NCBI GenBank assembly: GCA_045615705.1
Contig: JAZLFH010000012.1
Coordinates: 4,665-68,664, forward strand
Reading direction: 5' to 3'
DNA: 64,000 bases
DNA from: JAZLFH01 sp045615705
GTDB lineage: Bacteria; Bacillota; Clostridia; UMGS1883
A program made the position numbers and the translations under genes. This document shows, in pieces, positions 9,701 to 17,570 of this stretch. How positions within the stretch are numbered: position 1 is the first letter of the stretch; every line of letters starts with the position of its first letter. The notes under the pieces are model-generated. The model did no database searches. It was given only the letters and a program-made list of their open reading frames with translations, and was not told where the DNA came from.

Positions 9701-10409
9701 GATATTTGTAATAAACAACCTGACTCCCGAAGGTGTTTTACGAAGCACGGAAAAATTTGCCGAGTTATTGAAAAATTCTCAGATTGTGTTTATCCCCGGC
9801 GGATTTTCGGGCGGTGATGAACCGGACGGAAGCGGAAAGTTTATTACGGCATTTTTCAGAAATGAAATAATTAAAGAAGAAGTTTCAAACCTTTTGGATA
9901 AAAGGGACGGACTTATGTGCGGTATCTGTAACGGATTTCAGGCACTTATAAAACTCGGATTGGTGCCATACGGAAAGATAACGGATACCGATGAAAATTC
10001 TCCCACTCTTACATTTAACACAATAGGCAGACACCAGTCGAGAATTGTAAGAACCAGAATTGCATCAAATAAATCTCCGTGGCTTTCAAATGTAAATGTG
10101 GGCGATATAATAAATGTTCCCATTTCACACGGCGAAGGACGGTTTTTGGCAAGTGAAAAAGTTATTGCAGAACTCGAAAAAAACGGTCAGATTGCAACTC
10201 AGTATGTCGATTTAGAAGGTAAAGCAACAACTGATATTCACTTTAATCCAAACGACTCGCTCTGTGCCATTGAGGGTATTTTGTCACCGGACGGCAGAGT
10301 TTTCGGAAAGATGGGACACAGCGAAAGAATAGGAAGCGGACTTTATAAAAATGTCTGCGGTAACTACGATATTAAAATGTTTAAATCGGCAATAGAATAT
10401 TTTAAATGA
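6723..10409 (+). CDS. purL: Phosphoribosylformylglycinamidine synthase, single-chain PurL with fused glutaminase
   Basis: 1228 aa. It converts FGAR to FGAM using glutamine and ATP. It is the long form in which the synthetase (PurL) and glutaminase (PurQ) are one chain, so no purS or purQ is needed. The N-terminal half contains TYWSDHCRHTTF near residue 215, FKNETHNHPTEIEPFGGAATC near residue 315 and GDVVFLLGGATGRDGCGGA. The C-terminal glutaminase begins at VLIPVFPGTNCEFD (about residue 970), has its nucleophile in GLMCGICNGFQAL and completes the triad in ISHGEGRF. This intact glutaminase contrasts with the broken one in the PurF homologue upstream. It overlaps purD by 4 nt and ends the operon. 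Confidence 0.97.
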   Translation: MIYRVFAEKKKELAHEAKSLLFEARNLLGIKSLTDVRIFNRYDVEGISKELFEKAKKNVFSEPQLDIVTDSVDINDAYLFAVEYLPGQFDQRADSASQCIQIMSCAARPTIRSAKVYALYGNLCDKEIEKIKKYVINPVEAREADLKMPDTLDIKYNVPKEVMTLDGFINLDDNGIDNFLKDYSLAMDSNDLKFCRDYFKSENRNPTITEIRMIDTYWSDHCRHTTFLTVIDSVKFEDELLQNAYNEYLKTREEVGDKKKICLMDLATVAVKYLKKEGKLQKLDESEEINACTVKIDVEVDGKEEKWLLLFKNETHNHPTEIEPFGGAATCIGGAIRDPLSGRAYVYGAMRVTGAGDPLKPIDETIEGKLPQRKIVTTAASGYSSYGNQIGIATGIVDEIYHSGYCAKRMEIGAVIAAAPCENVRREVPSPGDVVFLLGGATGRDGCGGATGSSKSHTSKSLETCGAEVQKGNAPEERKLQRLFRNKTACQMIKRCNDFGAGGVSVAIGELADGLVIDLDKVPKKYEGLDGTELAISESQERMAVVVEDKNKEKFLELANSENLSACIVAKVTKEPRLVMNWNGKKIVDISREFLNSNGADKHIDAVAEKPLPIEKEVNGGFLKNYSELAEDLNICSKRGLSERFDSTIGAGTVLMPFGGKNQLTPIQAMVQKISVEKKHTDTVSLMSFGFNPFISEKSPYHGAYLAVVESVCKLIATGADFKDVYLTFQEYFEHLGKNAKSWGKPLSALLGAFMAQKELQIASIGGKDSMSGSFEDLHVPPTLVSFAVTTSKTDRIVSNEFKKAKNKVYLIKPEYKNSIPKTQSLLKVFEKVSKLLKDNKALSCYTLGMGGIAEAVMKMCFGNGFGFKFNEELDEKTLFSYLYGGFVVETDGSEEIGTYIGEITENKEFVKGNEKISYDELLEKYEGKLESVYSSNIKNAGKEPKTYSYFSKEKKSAVIKCAKPKVLIPVFPGTNCEFDSAKAVTDAGGDAEIFVINNLTPEGVLRSTEKFAELLKNSQIVFIPGGFSGGDEPDGSGKFITAFFRNEIIKEEVSNLLDKRDGLMCGICNGFQALIKLGLVPYGKITDTDENSPTLTFNTIGRHQSRIVRTRIASNKSPWLSNVNVGDIINVPISHGEGRFLASEKVIAELEKNGQIATQYVDLEGKATTDIHFNPNDSLCAIEGILSPDGRVFGKMGHSERIGSGLYKNVCGNYDIKMFKSAIEYFK

Positions 10410-10460
10410 CACTATAAACTAACCGACCGCATAAAAAGTAAAAAAAGATAAAAAAAGTAA

Positions 10461-10497
10461 TATGCACCCCGAAAGCGTGTGACTTTTGGGGTGCATA
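10461..10497. terminator. Hairpin between purL and nrdR, probably bidirectional
   Basis: Perfect 10-bp arms TATGCACCCC (10461-10470) and GGGGTGCATA (10488-10497) enclose a 17-nt loop, inside which GAAAG and CTTTT can extend the pairing. A-rich sequence precedes it and T-rich sequence follows (a T run begins near 10508), so it can stop purL transcripts and the converging nrdR transcript. Confidence 0.75.
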
Positions 10498-10512
10498 TCA
10501 TTTACAGTTTTT

Positions 10513-10968
10513 TTATTTTTTATCCAACAATTTATTTACCTCTGCCAAGAAAGTGGTAATATCTTTAAATTGCCGATAGACCGAAGCAAACCTTACATAA
10601 GCGACTTCGTCAATTTCTTTTAACCCGTCCATAATGCGTTCTCCGATATCACTTGAAGTTACTTCACGCTCTAAGGAATTTTGAAGGTCGGATTCAATTT
10701 TATCAACGAGTTCAACCATTTTTTCTGTCGGAACAGGTCTTTTTTCGCACGCCTTAATAATTCCCGAAAGGACTTTATCACGGTCAAAAAGTTGTCTTGA
10801 TTTATCCTTTTTTATAACGATAATCGGAAGTGTTTCAACCTTTTCGTATGTCGTAAATCTTTTCTGGCAACTTATACACTCCCGGCGTCTTCTTATTGCA
10901 GTCCCTTCATCTGTGGGACGGGAATCAATGACCTTACTGTCTTCGTGGCTGCAAAACGGACAACGCAT
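10513..10968 (-). CDS. nrdR: Transcriptional repressor NrdR
   Basis: 151 aa, standard length. NrdR represses ribonucleotide reductase genes when dATP is abundant. The N-terminal zinc ribbon has two cysteine pairs (MRCPFC, then ECISC about 30 residues later) followed by QKRFTTYE; the intervening basic RRRR stretch is typical. The ATP-cone domain follows, with VIKKDKSRQLFDRDKV and the C-terminal YVRFASVYRQFKD. It is the last gene of a minus-strand block with tsaE, tsaB and rpiB upstream, 11 nt after rpiB. No NrdR box is visible in this window, so the regulated nrd genes lie elsewhere. Confidence 0.97.
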   Translation of the reverse strand: MRCPFCSHEDSKVIDSRPTDEGTAIRRRRECISCQKRFTTYEKVETLPIIVIKKDKSRQLFDRDKVLSGIIKACEKRPVPTEKMVELVDKIESDLQNSLEREVTSSDIGERIMDGLKEIDEVAYVRFASVYRQFKDITTFLAEVNKLLDKK

Positions 10969-10979
10969 ATAATTCCTCC

Positions 10980-11408
10980 TTATAACTCAATCTTATTTAC
11001 TCGGCGTTCATGACGGCCTCCGCCGAATTCTGCTTCCAAATAAGCATCAATGATTTTTTGAGCAGTTTCATCGGAAGTGGTTCTTCCGCCGAGTGCAATC
11101 ATATTTGCATTGTTATGCTCCTTTGCAAGATGCCCCATTTCGGGTGTGAAGCAAAGAGCACATCTGATACCCTTAACTTTGTTTGCGGAAATGGAAATCC
11201 CGATACCCGTACCGCAAACTACTATTGCAAAATCGCATTTTTTGTCAATCACATAGTTAGCTGCAAGATGCCCGAAGTCGGGATAATCACAACTTTCTTC
11301 GGAATCGGTGCCGAGGTCAATCATTTCATGCCCCTTATCTTTTAAGTATTTTTTCAAGTTTTCCTTTAACAAAAATCCGCCGTGGTCGGAAGCAATCGCT
11401 ATTTTCAT
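10980..11408 (-). CDS. rpiB: Ribose-5-phosphate isomerase B
   Basis: 142 aa, typical for RpiB/LacAB enzymes. It interconverts ribose 5-phosphate and ribulose 5-phosphate in the pentose phosphate pathway, feeding PRPP synthesis. The N-terminal IASDHGGFLLKE, DYPDFGHLAA, the VVCGTGIGISISANK loop with the catalytic Cys, and the HNNANMIALGGRTT segment are all present, as is the C-terminal GGRHERRVNKI. The start overlaps the tsaB stop by 4 nt. The split transketolase at 22.9-24.7 kb belongs to the same carbohydrate route. Confidence 0.96.
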   Translation of the reverse strand: MKIAIASDHGGFLLKENLKKYLKDKGHEMIDLGTDSEESCDYPDFGHLAANYVIDKKCDFAIVVCGTGIGISISANKVKGIRCALCFTPEMGHLAKEHNNANMIALGGRTTSDETAQKIIDAYLEAEFGGGRHERRVNKIEL

Positions 11409-12097
11409 AATTCATTCTCCTTATTGTGTTTTAAAGCATATTCCCTCTCTGCCTGAGAAAGGCGAAGATATGTTATACCAAGACTTTGAGCATCGGTGAA
11501 ATTGTTTTCATCTCTTGCACACAAACACACGGATGATGCTCTTTGAAGCCGAAGATTTTCGGGAGTTATTATAACTTTACGGTTAGTTTTTAAAATATCA
11601 ATGTATGAATCAACTCCATCGCCGACAAAAATTGTTTCTTCCGAAAGGCCGTTTAAAACATCTTCCAACAAAACGGCACAAGGCTCTTTAACCGTTTCCG
11701 CTTTTCCGCCCGCAAACTTGTATATTCCACAGTAGACTTCGCCTCGTCTTGCGTCCATAATGGCACAAACCGGCTTGGTTGATGTGATGACATTATAAGA
11801 AAGTGCTTTTAAAGTACAAACACCGCAAACACCTTTTTTAAGACCGTACGAAAGACCTTTTGCCGTGCCGACTCCTATCCTTAGCCCTGTAAATGAGCCC
11901 GGTCCGTTTGAAACGGCTATGGCATCAATATCGGTTATATCCAATGATACATTTTTAAGTGCTCTGTCAATCATCGGAAGAAGAGTTTCGGAGTGAGTAA
12001 GAGATGATGTAACAGATTCTTCCGCTATAATTTTATTATCGCACAAAACGGCAACAGATGCTGTAAGTGCAGACGATTCAATCCCTAATATTTTCAT
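11405..12097 (-). CDS. tsaB: tRNA threonylcarbamoyladenosine biosynthesis protein TsaB
   Basis: 230 aa. TsaB is the inactive ASKHA-fold partner that scaffolds TsaD and TsaE in forming t6A37 of ANN-decoding tRNAs. The N terminus MKILGIESSALTASVAV and the SNGPGSFTGLRIGVGTAKGL loop near residues 70-90 are diagnostic. The C-terminal half is more diverged, as usual for this subunit. Its start overlaps tsaE by 20 nt and its stop overlaps rpiB by 4 nt, so the block is read as one transcript. tsaD is not in this window. Confidence 0.95.
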   Translation of the reverse strand: MKILGIESSALTASVAVLCDNKIIAEESVTSSLTHSETLLPMIDRALKNVSLDITDIDAIAVSNGPGSFTGLRIGVGTAKGLSYGLKKGVCGVCTLKALSYNVITSTKPVCAIMDARRGEVYCGIYKFAGGKAETVKEPCAVLLEDVLNGLSEETIFVGDGVDSYIDILKTNRKVIITPENLRLQRASSVCLCARDENNFTDAQSLGITYLRLSQAEREYALKHNKENEL

Positions 12098-12506
12098 TTT
12101 TGTAATCCCTTATAATTCTTTCATTCTCGTTTTCAGTGTATGTTATATAAAGATAAATTGCATCTTTCGGCATACATTCGATAAAATTATCAGCCCACTC
12201 GATAATTGAAATATCTTTTGAGGTGTATTCATAAAAACCGATGTCATAAAGTTCATCGGGGTCGTTTATCCTGTATAAATCAAAGTGCGTTATATTGACA
12301 GTGCCTTTGTAGTTGTGCATAATTGTAAAGGTAGGCGAACTAACGCCGTTTTTCACACCAAAGTATCTTGCAAATCCGCGGGTAAACGCAGTTTTTCCCG
12401 CTCCCAAATCACCCATAAGGCATATTGTTTGGGGAGCATTAACGGTTTTTGCAAAATTAAATGCGAACTCTTCGGTATCCTTAACACTTTCGGATAAAAA
12501 CTCCAT
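12078..12506 (-). CDS. tsaE: tRNA threonylcarbamoyladenosine biosynthesis ATPase TsaE
   Basis: 142 aa from the ATG at 12506. A TTG at 12515 is also possible and adds three residues; the ATG gives the usual short N terminus. TsaE hydrolyses ATP to drive turnover of the TsaBD complex in t6A synthesis. The Walker A motif is GDLGAGKTAFTRG near residue 35, followed by the switch region VSSPTFTIMHNY and the Walker B-like ITHFDLYRI. IIEWADNF is another family signature. It is the first gene of the tsaE-tsaB-rpiB-nrdR block and is divergent from the two-component system. Confidence 0.95.
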   Translation of the reverse strand: MEFLSESVKDTEEFAFNFAKTVNAPQTICLMGDLGAGKTAFTRGFARYFGVKNGVSSPTFTIMHNYKGTVNITHFDLYRINDPDELYDIGFYEYTSKDISIIEWADNFIECMPKDAIYLYITYTENENERIIRDYKNENIRD

Positions 12507-12536
12507 AAACCTCAAATCGCCTCAATTCTTATAACA

Positions 12537-12565
12537 ATTTTAACATATATTGTGTATTTAGGCAA
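12537..12565 (-). promoter_or_regulatory. Candidate promoter for tsaE-tsaB-rpiB-nrdR
   Basis: Read on the minus strand: -35 TTGCCT (12565-12560), a 17-bp spacer and -10 TAAAAT (12542-12537), about 30 nt before the tsaE start. It stands back to back with the promoter of the two-component operon. Confidence 0.55.
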
Positions 12566-12583
12566 GAACTTTCACAATATATA

Positions 12584-12612
12584 TTGAAAATTGAAAAAAA
12601 AGATGTTATAGT
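12584..12612 (+). promoter_or_regulatory. Candidate promoter for the two-component operon
   Basis: -35 TTGAAA (12584-12589), a 17-bp spacer and -10 TATAGT (12607-12612), followed within 20 nt by the response-regulator ATG and its GAGGTG ribosome site. Confidence 0.6.
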
Positions 12613-12630
12613 ATATTTGAGGTGCTTTAA

Positions 12631-13308
12631 ATGAAAATTTTAATTGTTGATGATGAAAAGTTACTTGTAAAAGGAATAAAATTTAATCTTGAACAGGACG
12701 GTTACACTGTTGAAACCGCTTATGACGGCGAAGAAGCATTGAAAATTGCCCGGGACAGGAGCATTTCACTTATAATACTCGATTTGATGCTTCCGAAGGT
12801 TGACGGACTTACGGTTTGTCAAAAGGTCAGGGAGTTCTCCTCTGTGCCTATTATTATGCTCACCGCAAAAACAGAGGATATGGATAAGATTATGGGACTT
12901 GAATACGGTGCAGACGACTACTTGACAAAGCCGTTTAACATTTTGGAACTCAAAGCCCGCATTAAAGCAATCCTCAGAAGATTAAGTAATCCCGGCGAAG
13001 AAAATAAAACGGTTAAATCCGGAGAAGTTGAACTTGATTACAATTTAAGGAGAATAAAACTCGGAAACAAGGTAGTGGAACTTACTTCAAAGGAATTTGA
13101 CCTTTGCGATTTGTTTGTGTCAAATCCGGGAAGAGTGTATTCTCGTGAAAATTTGCTTGACATTGTTTGGGGATACGATTATCCGGGCGATATAAGAACT
13201 GTTGATGTACATATACGCCGTCTTCGTGAGAAGATTGAACCGAGTGCGGCGGAACCGGAGTATATCCTTACAAAGTGGGGGGTAGGTTACTATTTCAGAG
13301 AAGTTTAA
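12631..13308 (+). CDS. OmpR/PhoB-family response regulator
   Basis: 225 aa. The receiver domain (residues 1-118) has the acidic pocket VDDE at 7-9, phosphoacceptor Asp51 in LIILDLMLP, the switch Thr in MLTAKT and Lys100 in LTKPFN. The C-terminal winged-helix DNA-binding domain (about 130-225) contains VELTSKEFDLCDLF and the recognition-helix segment TVDVHIRRLREKIE. Overall it resembles the PhoP/WalR branch. It is 28 nt upstream of its probable cognate kinase and shares a promoter with it. The regulon is unknown; the linked GerMN lipoprotein suggests an envelope or sporulation role, but that is inference. Confidence 0.93.
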   Translation: MKILIVDDEKLLVKGIKFNLEQDGYTVETAYDGEEALKIARDRSISLIILDLMLPKVDGLTVCQKVREFSSVPIIMLTAKTEDMDKIMGLEYGADDYLTKPFNILELKARIKAILRRLSNPGEENKTVKSGEVELDYNLRRIKLGNKVVELTSKEFDLCDLFVSNPGRVYSRENLLDIVWGYDYPGDIRTVDVHIRRLREKIEPSAAEPEYILTKWGVGYYFREV

Positions 13309-13336
13309 AAATGTTTTTTCAAGCATAAGGTGGCGT

Positions 13337-14719
13337 ATGGTAGCCACCTATTTGCTTATAATTATGATTGCGGTAACTTTCATTTGCATCTATACGATAA
13401 CTGCGACAAGGAAGCACCTTATAGAGCAAAAAGAGATGCAAGCACTTACACAGGCAAATATGGTATCAAATTACATAAGCAGATATAAAGATTTAAGTGA
13501 AGAAAGTATATCGTTTCTTCTTCAAAAAATGCTTCAGCTTCCCAACGATTCAAGACTTATAAGACTTGATACGGATGCACGGGTTATATTTGATTCAAAA
13601 GAAACATTAAAAGGCAAAATTCTTACGGAACCGTTGGCGTTTAAGGCACTTTCGGGGAGCAGTGATACCGATTACACAAGGGAAAGTTCCGGTGGCTCGG
13701 TAGTAAATGCATCTGTCAGCATAACCGAGGATAAAAGAGTAACGGGAGCAGTATTTATACAGTTCGGAGTGTCCGATATTGACAATTATGTAGAGGATAT
13801 GGCAAAAAAAATGCTTCTTTTTGCCCTCTTTTTCGTGCTTTTGGCAATTGTTATCTGCCACTTTTTTTCAAGTGTTGTTACAAGACCGATAGAAACTCTT
13901 ACACATCAACTTGAAAGTGCAATAGAATCCGAAGAAGATGATATTACGCTTCCGTCTGCGGGTGGCGGCGAGATTGGAAAACTTGTTGAGTCGTTTAATA
14001 AAATGACCGAAAAAATTCGGCAACAGGAGGAAAAAAGACAGGAATTCGTTTCAAACGCTTCGCACGAACTGAAAACGCCCCTGAGTGCGATTAAACTTAT
14101 TTCCGACTCACTCATTCAAACTCCCGATGCACCAAAAGAAATGGTGGACGAGTTTTTAAACGACATGAATGTTGAAGTTGACAGACTTACAAGAATAGTA
14201 AATAAACTTTTAACGCTCACCAAAATGGACAGCAGCGTGTCGGTTATGCGTATGGAGTTCTTGGTAATGGATTTTTCCGATGTAATAGCAAATGCAATAA
14301 AGGCACTAAGACCTCTTGCGGACAGCAAAAATATTGAACTGACTTACGAATCCGAAGGCCCTATCTACTTTAAAATTGAAAGGGACAGGCTTTGGGAGGC
14401 GGTATATAATCTTATAGATAACAGCATAAAGTACACACACGAGGGCGGTCATGTAGAAGTTACGCTTACAAAAGAAGACAACACGGCAAAACTTACGGTA
14501 AAAGACAGCGGAATAGGTATTGCTCAAGAAGAGCAGTATAAGATTTTTGACAGATTTTATCGTGTTGACAAGGCAAGGGCGAGAGAAACGGGAGGAACGG
14601 GACTCGGGCTTTCAATCACATTAAGTGCGGTTGAACTTCACGGAGGAAGTATTCAGGTGGAAAGTGAAGAAGGCGTTGGAACATGTTTTACCGTTTCAAT
14701 TCCCATTACACTTAAATAA
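13337..14719 (+). CDS. Membrane sensor histidine kinase
   Basis: 460 aa. The first transmembrane helix (about residues 3-22) is followed by a ~135-residue extracytoplasmic sensor region, a second helix (about 158-180), a HAMP linker and HisKA with His243 in NASHELKTPLS. The HATPase_c domain carries an N box (NLIDNSIKYT), a G1 box (KDSGIGI) and GTGLGLS. AAGGTGG lies just before the ATG at 13337. The frame stays open upstream to 13286 and encodes FSSIRWR before this Met, a segment homologous kinases often carry, so a non-ATG start near 13292 is possible. It probably phosphorylates the upstream regulator. The signal sensed cannot be read from the sequence. Confidence 0.9.
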   Translation: MVATYLLIIMIAVTFICIYTITATRKHLIEQKEMQALTQANMVSNYISRYKDLSEESISFLLQKMLQLPNDSRLIRLDTDARVIFDSKETLKGKILTEPLAFKALSGSSDTDYTRESSGGSVVNASVSITEDKRVTGAVFIQFGVSDIDNYVEDMAKKMLLFALFFVLLAIVICHFFSSVVTRPIETLTHQLESAIESEEDDITLPSAGGGEIGKLVESFNKMTEKIRQQEEKRQEFVSNASHELKTPLSAIKLISDSLIQTPDAPKEMVDEFLNDMNVEVDRLTRIVNKLLTLTKMDSSVSVMRMEFLVMDFSDVIANAIKALRPLADSKNIELTYESEGPIYFKIERDRLWEAVYNLIDNSIKYTHEGGHVEVTLTKEDNTAKLTVKDSGIGIAQEEQYKIFDRFYRVDKARARETGGTGLGLSITLSAVELHGGSIQVESEEGVGTCFTVSIPITLK

Positions 14720-14729
14720 GGAGAAAATT

Positions 14730-15644
14730 ATGAAAAAACTTTGTTTGATTTTATCGCTTATTTTAATAATTCCGTCTTTTTGTTCGTGTTCTTTAAAAAA
14801 CAGCATAAAGATAAATGTGTATTTTAAAACAAAGGATTATTCCTTGGCAAAAGAAACGAGATTTATAAAAAAAGAAGATGTTACGACCGCAGAAAAAGCA
14901 AAGTTTGCTTTAAACTGCATTATCGGAAAGCCGACAAATCCCGATACACTTCCCGTAGCACCGGAAAATCTTCGCCTTTTAAGTATCGGTGTGGACGGAA
15001 ATACTGTTAAGGTCAACTTCTCAAACGATTACTATAAATTAACCGGAGTTGACGAACTTGTTTTCAGGTATGCTCTTGTAAATACGCTTTGTGAAATTGA
15101 CGACATTTCTTCAATACAGATTTTGGTTGATTCAAACCCTCTTTTATCGCAAACGGGCGGAACAGAATTAGGTGTTATAAGTAAATATGATATGATTTCG
15201 GACTTGACATCAAAATCTGCCGACACGATTTTAGTAAAACTTTACTTTAAATCTCAAAACGAAAACCTGCTTGACTTTGAGCAAAGAGTGGTTACGGTTC
15301 CGGGAACAAAAAGCGTGGAGAAATCGGTTGTAACAGAACTCTTAAAAGGAAGCACCAATCCCGATCTTGCAAACACAATTCCTACGGAAACAAAACTTAT
15401 TGATATCGAAGTAAAAGACGGCGGGGTTTGCTTTGTAAACCTTTCAAAAGAGTTTTTGGAAAAGGCAAGTACGGATTTTAACACCAATAATTTTGCTATA
15501 TACTCCATAGTAAATTCACTTACTGAACTTCCTGACATTACATCCGTACAATTTATGATTGAGGGCAAAACAAACACCGAATACGGAACAATAAAACTTG
15601 ACGAACCGTTTTTGAGAAACGAAGATTTTATAAAGAGAAATTGA
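14730..15644 (+). CDS. GerMN-domain lipoprotein
   Basis: 304 aa, beginning at the ATG at 14730 with AAGGAGA upstream; the longer frame from 14625 lies inside the kinase gene. The N-terminal signal peptide MKKLCLILSLILIIPS leads to a probable lipobox ending at Cys20 (SFCSC). Two GerMN-like repeats follow, about residues 60-165 and 190-295, each with the hallmark pattern VKVNFS or VCFVNLSKEF and a late SIQILVDSN or TSVQFMIEG strand. GerMN domains occur in the spore germination protein GerM and in actinobacterial LpqB. The gene lies 10 nt after the kinase and is probably in the same operon, anchored outside the membrane next to the sensor. Confidence 0.82.
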   Translation: MKKLCLILSLILIIPSFCSCSLKNSIKINVYFKTKDYSLAKETRFIKKEDVTTAEKAKFALNCIIGKPTNPDTLPVAPENLRLLSIGVDGNTVKVNFSNDYYKLTGVDELVFRYALVNTLCEIDDISSIQILVDSNPLLSQTGGTELGVISKYDMISDLTSKSADTILVKLYFKSQNENLLDFEQRVVTVPGTKSVEKSVVTELLKGSTNPDLANTIPTETKLIDIEVKDGGVCFVNLSKEFLEKASTDFNTNNFAIYSIVNSLTELPDITSVQFMIEGKTNTEYGTIKLDEPFLRNEDFIKRN

Positions 15645-15689
15645 GAAAAGATGCGTGTTTATATAATAAAAAGCATTTAAGAGGGAAAT

Positions 15690-17570
15690 ATGAGCATTTT
15701 AACTGTCAGCAACCTCACAAAATCATTTGGAGAAAGAACTCTTTTTAAAAATATTTCTTTTCGCATTGATGAGGGAATGAAAATAGGTCTTATAGGTGCA
15801 AACGGAGTGGGCAAAACCACTCTTTTTCGCATACTTATGGGCGATGAAGAAAAAAGCGGAGGCGAGGTGTATATTTCAAAGTCGCAGCCCTTGGTTTGTA
15901 TGGAGCAAACCGTAACAAGAGAAAAAATAACAGTTTATGATTACACACTTGAAGCATTTAAGAATCTGACTGAAACAGAAGAAGAACTTAGAGAAATTGC
16001 AACTGAACTTGAAAATGAGTACAGCGAAACACTTGCCCAAAAATATGCCGAAAAAAACGACATTTACATAAAAAGCGGCGGTTCCACATACAGGTCAATT
16101 GCCAAACAAACCCTTATAGGACTTGGGTTTTCGGAAGACGAACTTGATAAGGATATGTCAGTCCTTTCGGGGGGTCAAGTAACCAGGGCAAGTCTTGCGA
16201 GAATACTTTTATCGGACTCCGCTCTGATGCTTCTTGACGAGCCGACAAACCACCTTGATTTAAAATCGCTTGAATTTTTGGAAAATTTTTTAAAGAATAC
16301 AAAAAAAGCATTTGTGGTAATAAGCCACGACAGATATTTTTTGGACAGCGTTACAAATGTAACAATGGAACTTGAAAACAATTGCATAACGGAATATAAA
16401 GGCTCCTATTCTGATTTTATCAAGAAAAAAGATGCAAAATTCGAGTCTGATTTAAAAAAATATGAACAGACAAAAAAAGAGATAAGCCGTATTGAAGGAA
16501 TAATCGACCAACAGCGTTCTTTCGGCAGAGAGAGAAATTTTGTAACGATACAAAGCAAACAAAAAAGCATCGACAGACTAAAAGAAAATCTTATAAAGCC
16601 CGAGAAAAACACAAGCAGAATAAAGTTTAAATTTCATTTACAAAAAGAGAGCGGAAATGATGTATTAAGAATAAAAAATTTAAAAAAATCGTTTGGCGAA
16701 AAGACTCTTTTTCAAGATTTTTCATTTGAACTTCATAAAAGAGAGCGTGTTTTTGTCATAGGCGAAAACGGATGCGGAAAGAGTACGCTATTAAAGATTA
16801 TTGCAAAGGTTATTAATCAGGATGACGGCGAAATCCTATACGGAAGCAAAGTCGAAAAAGCGTTTTATGACCAAAGCCAGGAAGACCTTATAAAAAATAA
16901 AACGGTTATTTCAAATATATGGGACGAATACCCCAAAATGACCGAAACCGAAGTCAGAAATGCTTTGGCGTCATTTCTCATAAGAGGAGATGATGTGTAC
17001 AAGGAAGTTTCGTTGATTTCCGGCGGAGAAAAAGCGAGAGTTTCGCTTTTAAAGACAATGCTTAAAGGTGCTAATTTGCTTCTTTTGGACGAGCCGACAA
17101 ACCACCTTGACATATACTCTAAGGAAGCCCTCGAAAACGCCCTTGATGACTATGACGGCACAATTCTTGCAGTCAGTCATGACAGATATCTTATAAATAA
17201 ATTTGCAGATGTTATCCTTGCTTTTGAAAAAAACAAGATACGAGTATTTCGAGGAAATTTTGACTCTTACACGGAGTTTATCGAAAAAATGCAAAAAGAC
17301 GAGGTAATAAAAGCACCTCAAAAAAAGGTGAGCGATTACGAAAAACAAAAAGAATTACGCCGTGCAAAGCAAAAAAAAGACGGTGCGATAAAACGCACCG
17401 AAGAAAAAATAGAAAAAGCGGAAATGATAAAACAAGACCTTGAAAAAGAACTCGAAACGCTCACTGATGACTATCAAAAAATTATGGAAGTAACTCAAAA
17501 AATCGAAGAAACGGAGAACTTAATTAAAGAATATATGGAAGAGTGGGAAAACCTTTTTACCTCGGAATAA
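15690..17570 (+). CDS. ABC-F family ATPase
   Basis: 626 aa with two ATP-binding cassettes and no membrane segments. Cassette 1 has Walker A GANGVGKTT, signature LSGGQ and Walker B with DEPTNHLD; cassette 2 has GENGCGKST, ISGGEK and DEPTNHLD. The charged linker between them (about residues 235-310) fits the P-site tRNA-interaction motif. The last ~90 residues are Lys/Glu rich and probably a coiled coil, as in Uup and related proteins. Family members act on ribosomes, as translation factors or in antibiotic protection; the sequence does not tell which. Its 3' end overlaps the convergent SPOCS gene by 14 nt, so read-through antisense is possible. Confidence 0.9.
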   Translation: MSILTVSNLTKSFGERTLFKNISFRIDEGMKIGLIGANGVGKTTLFRILMGDEEKSGGEVYISKSQPLVCMEQTVTREKITVYDYTLEAFKNLTETEEELREIATELENEYSETLAQKYAEKNDIYIKSGGSTYRSIAKQTLIGLGFSEDELDKDMSVLSGGQVTRASLARILLSDSALMLLDEPTNHLDLKSLEFLENFLKNTKKAFVVISHDRYFLDSVTNVTMELENNCITEYKGSYSDFIKKKDAKFESDLKKYEQTKKEISRIEGIIDQQRSFGRERNFVTIQSKQKSIDRLKENLIKPEKNTSRIKFKFHLQKESGNDVLRIKNLKKSFGEKTLFQDFSFELHKRERVFVIGENGCGKSTLLKIIAKVINQDDGEILYGSKVEKAFYDQSQEDLIKNKTVISNIWDEYPKMTETEVRNALASFLIRGDDVYKEVSLISGGEKARVSLLKTMLKGANLLLLDEPTNHLDIYSKEALENALDDYDGTILAVSHDRYLINKFADVILAFEKNKIRVFRGNFDSYTEFIEKMQKDEVIKAPQKKVSDYEKQKELRRAKQKKDGAIKRTEEKIEKAEMIKQDLEKELETLTDDYQKIMEVTQKIEETENLIKEYMEEWENLFTSE

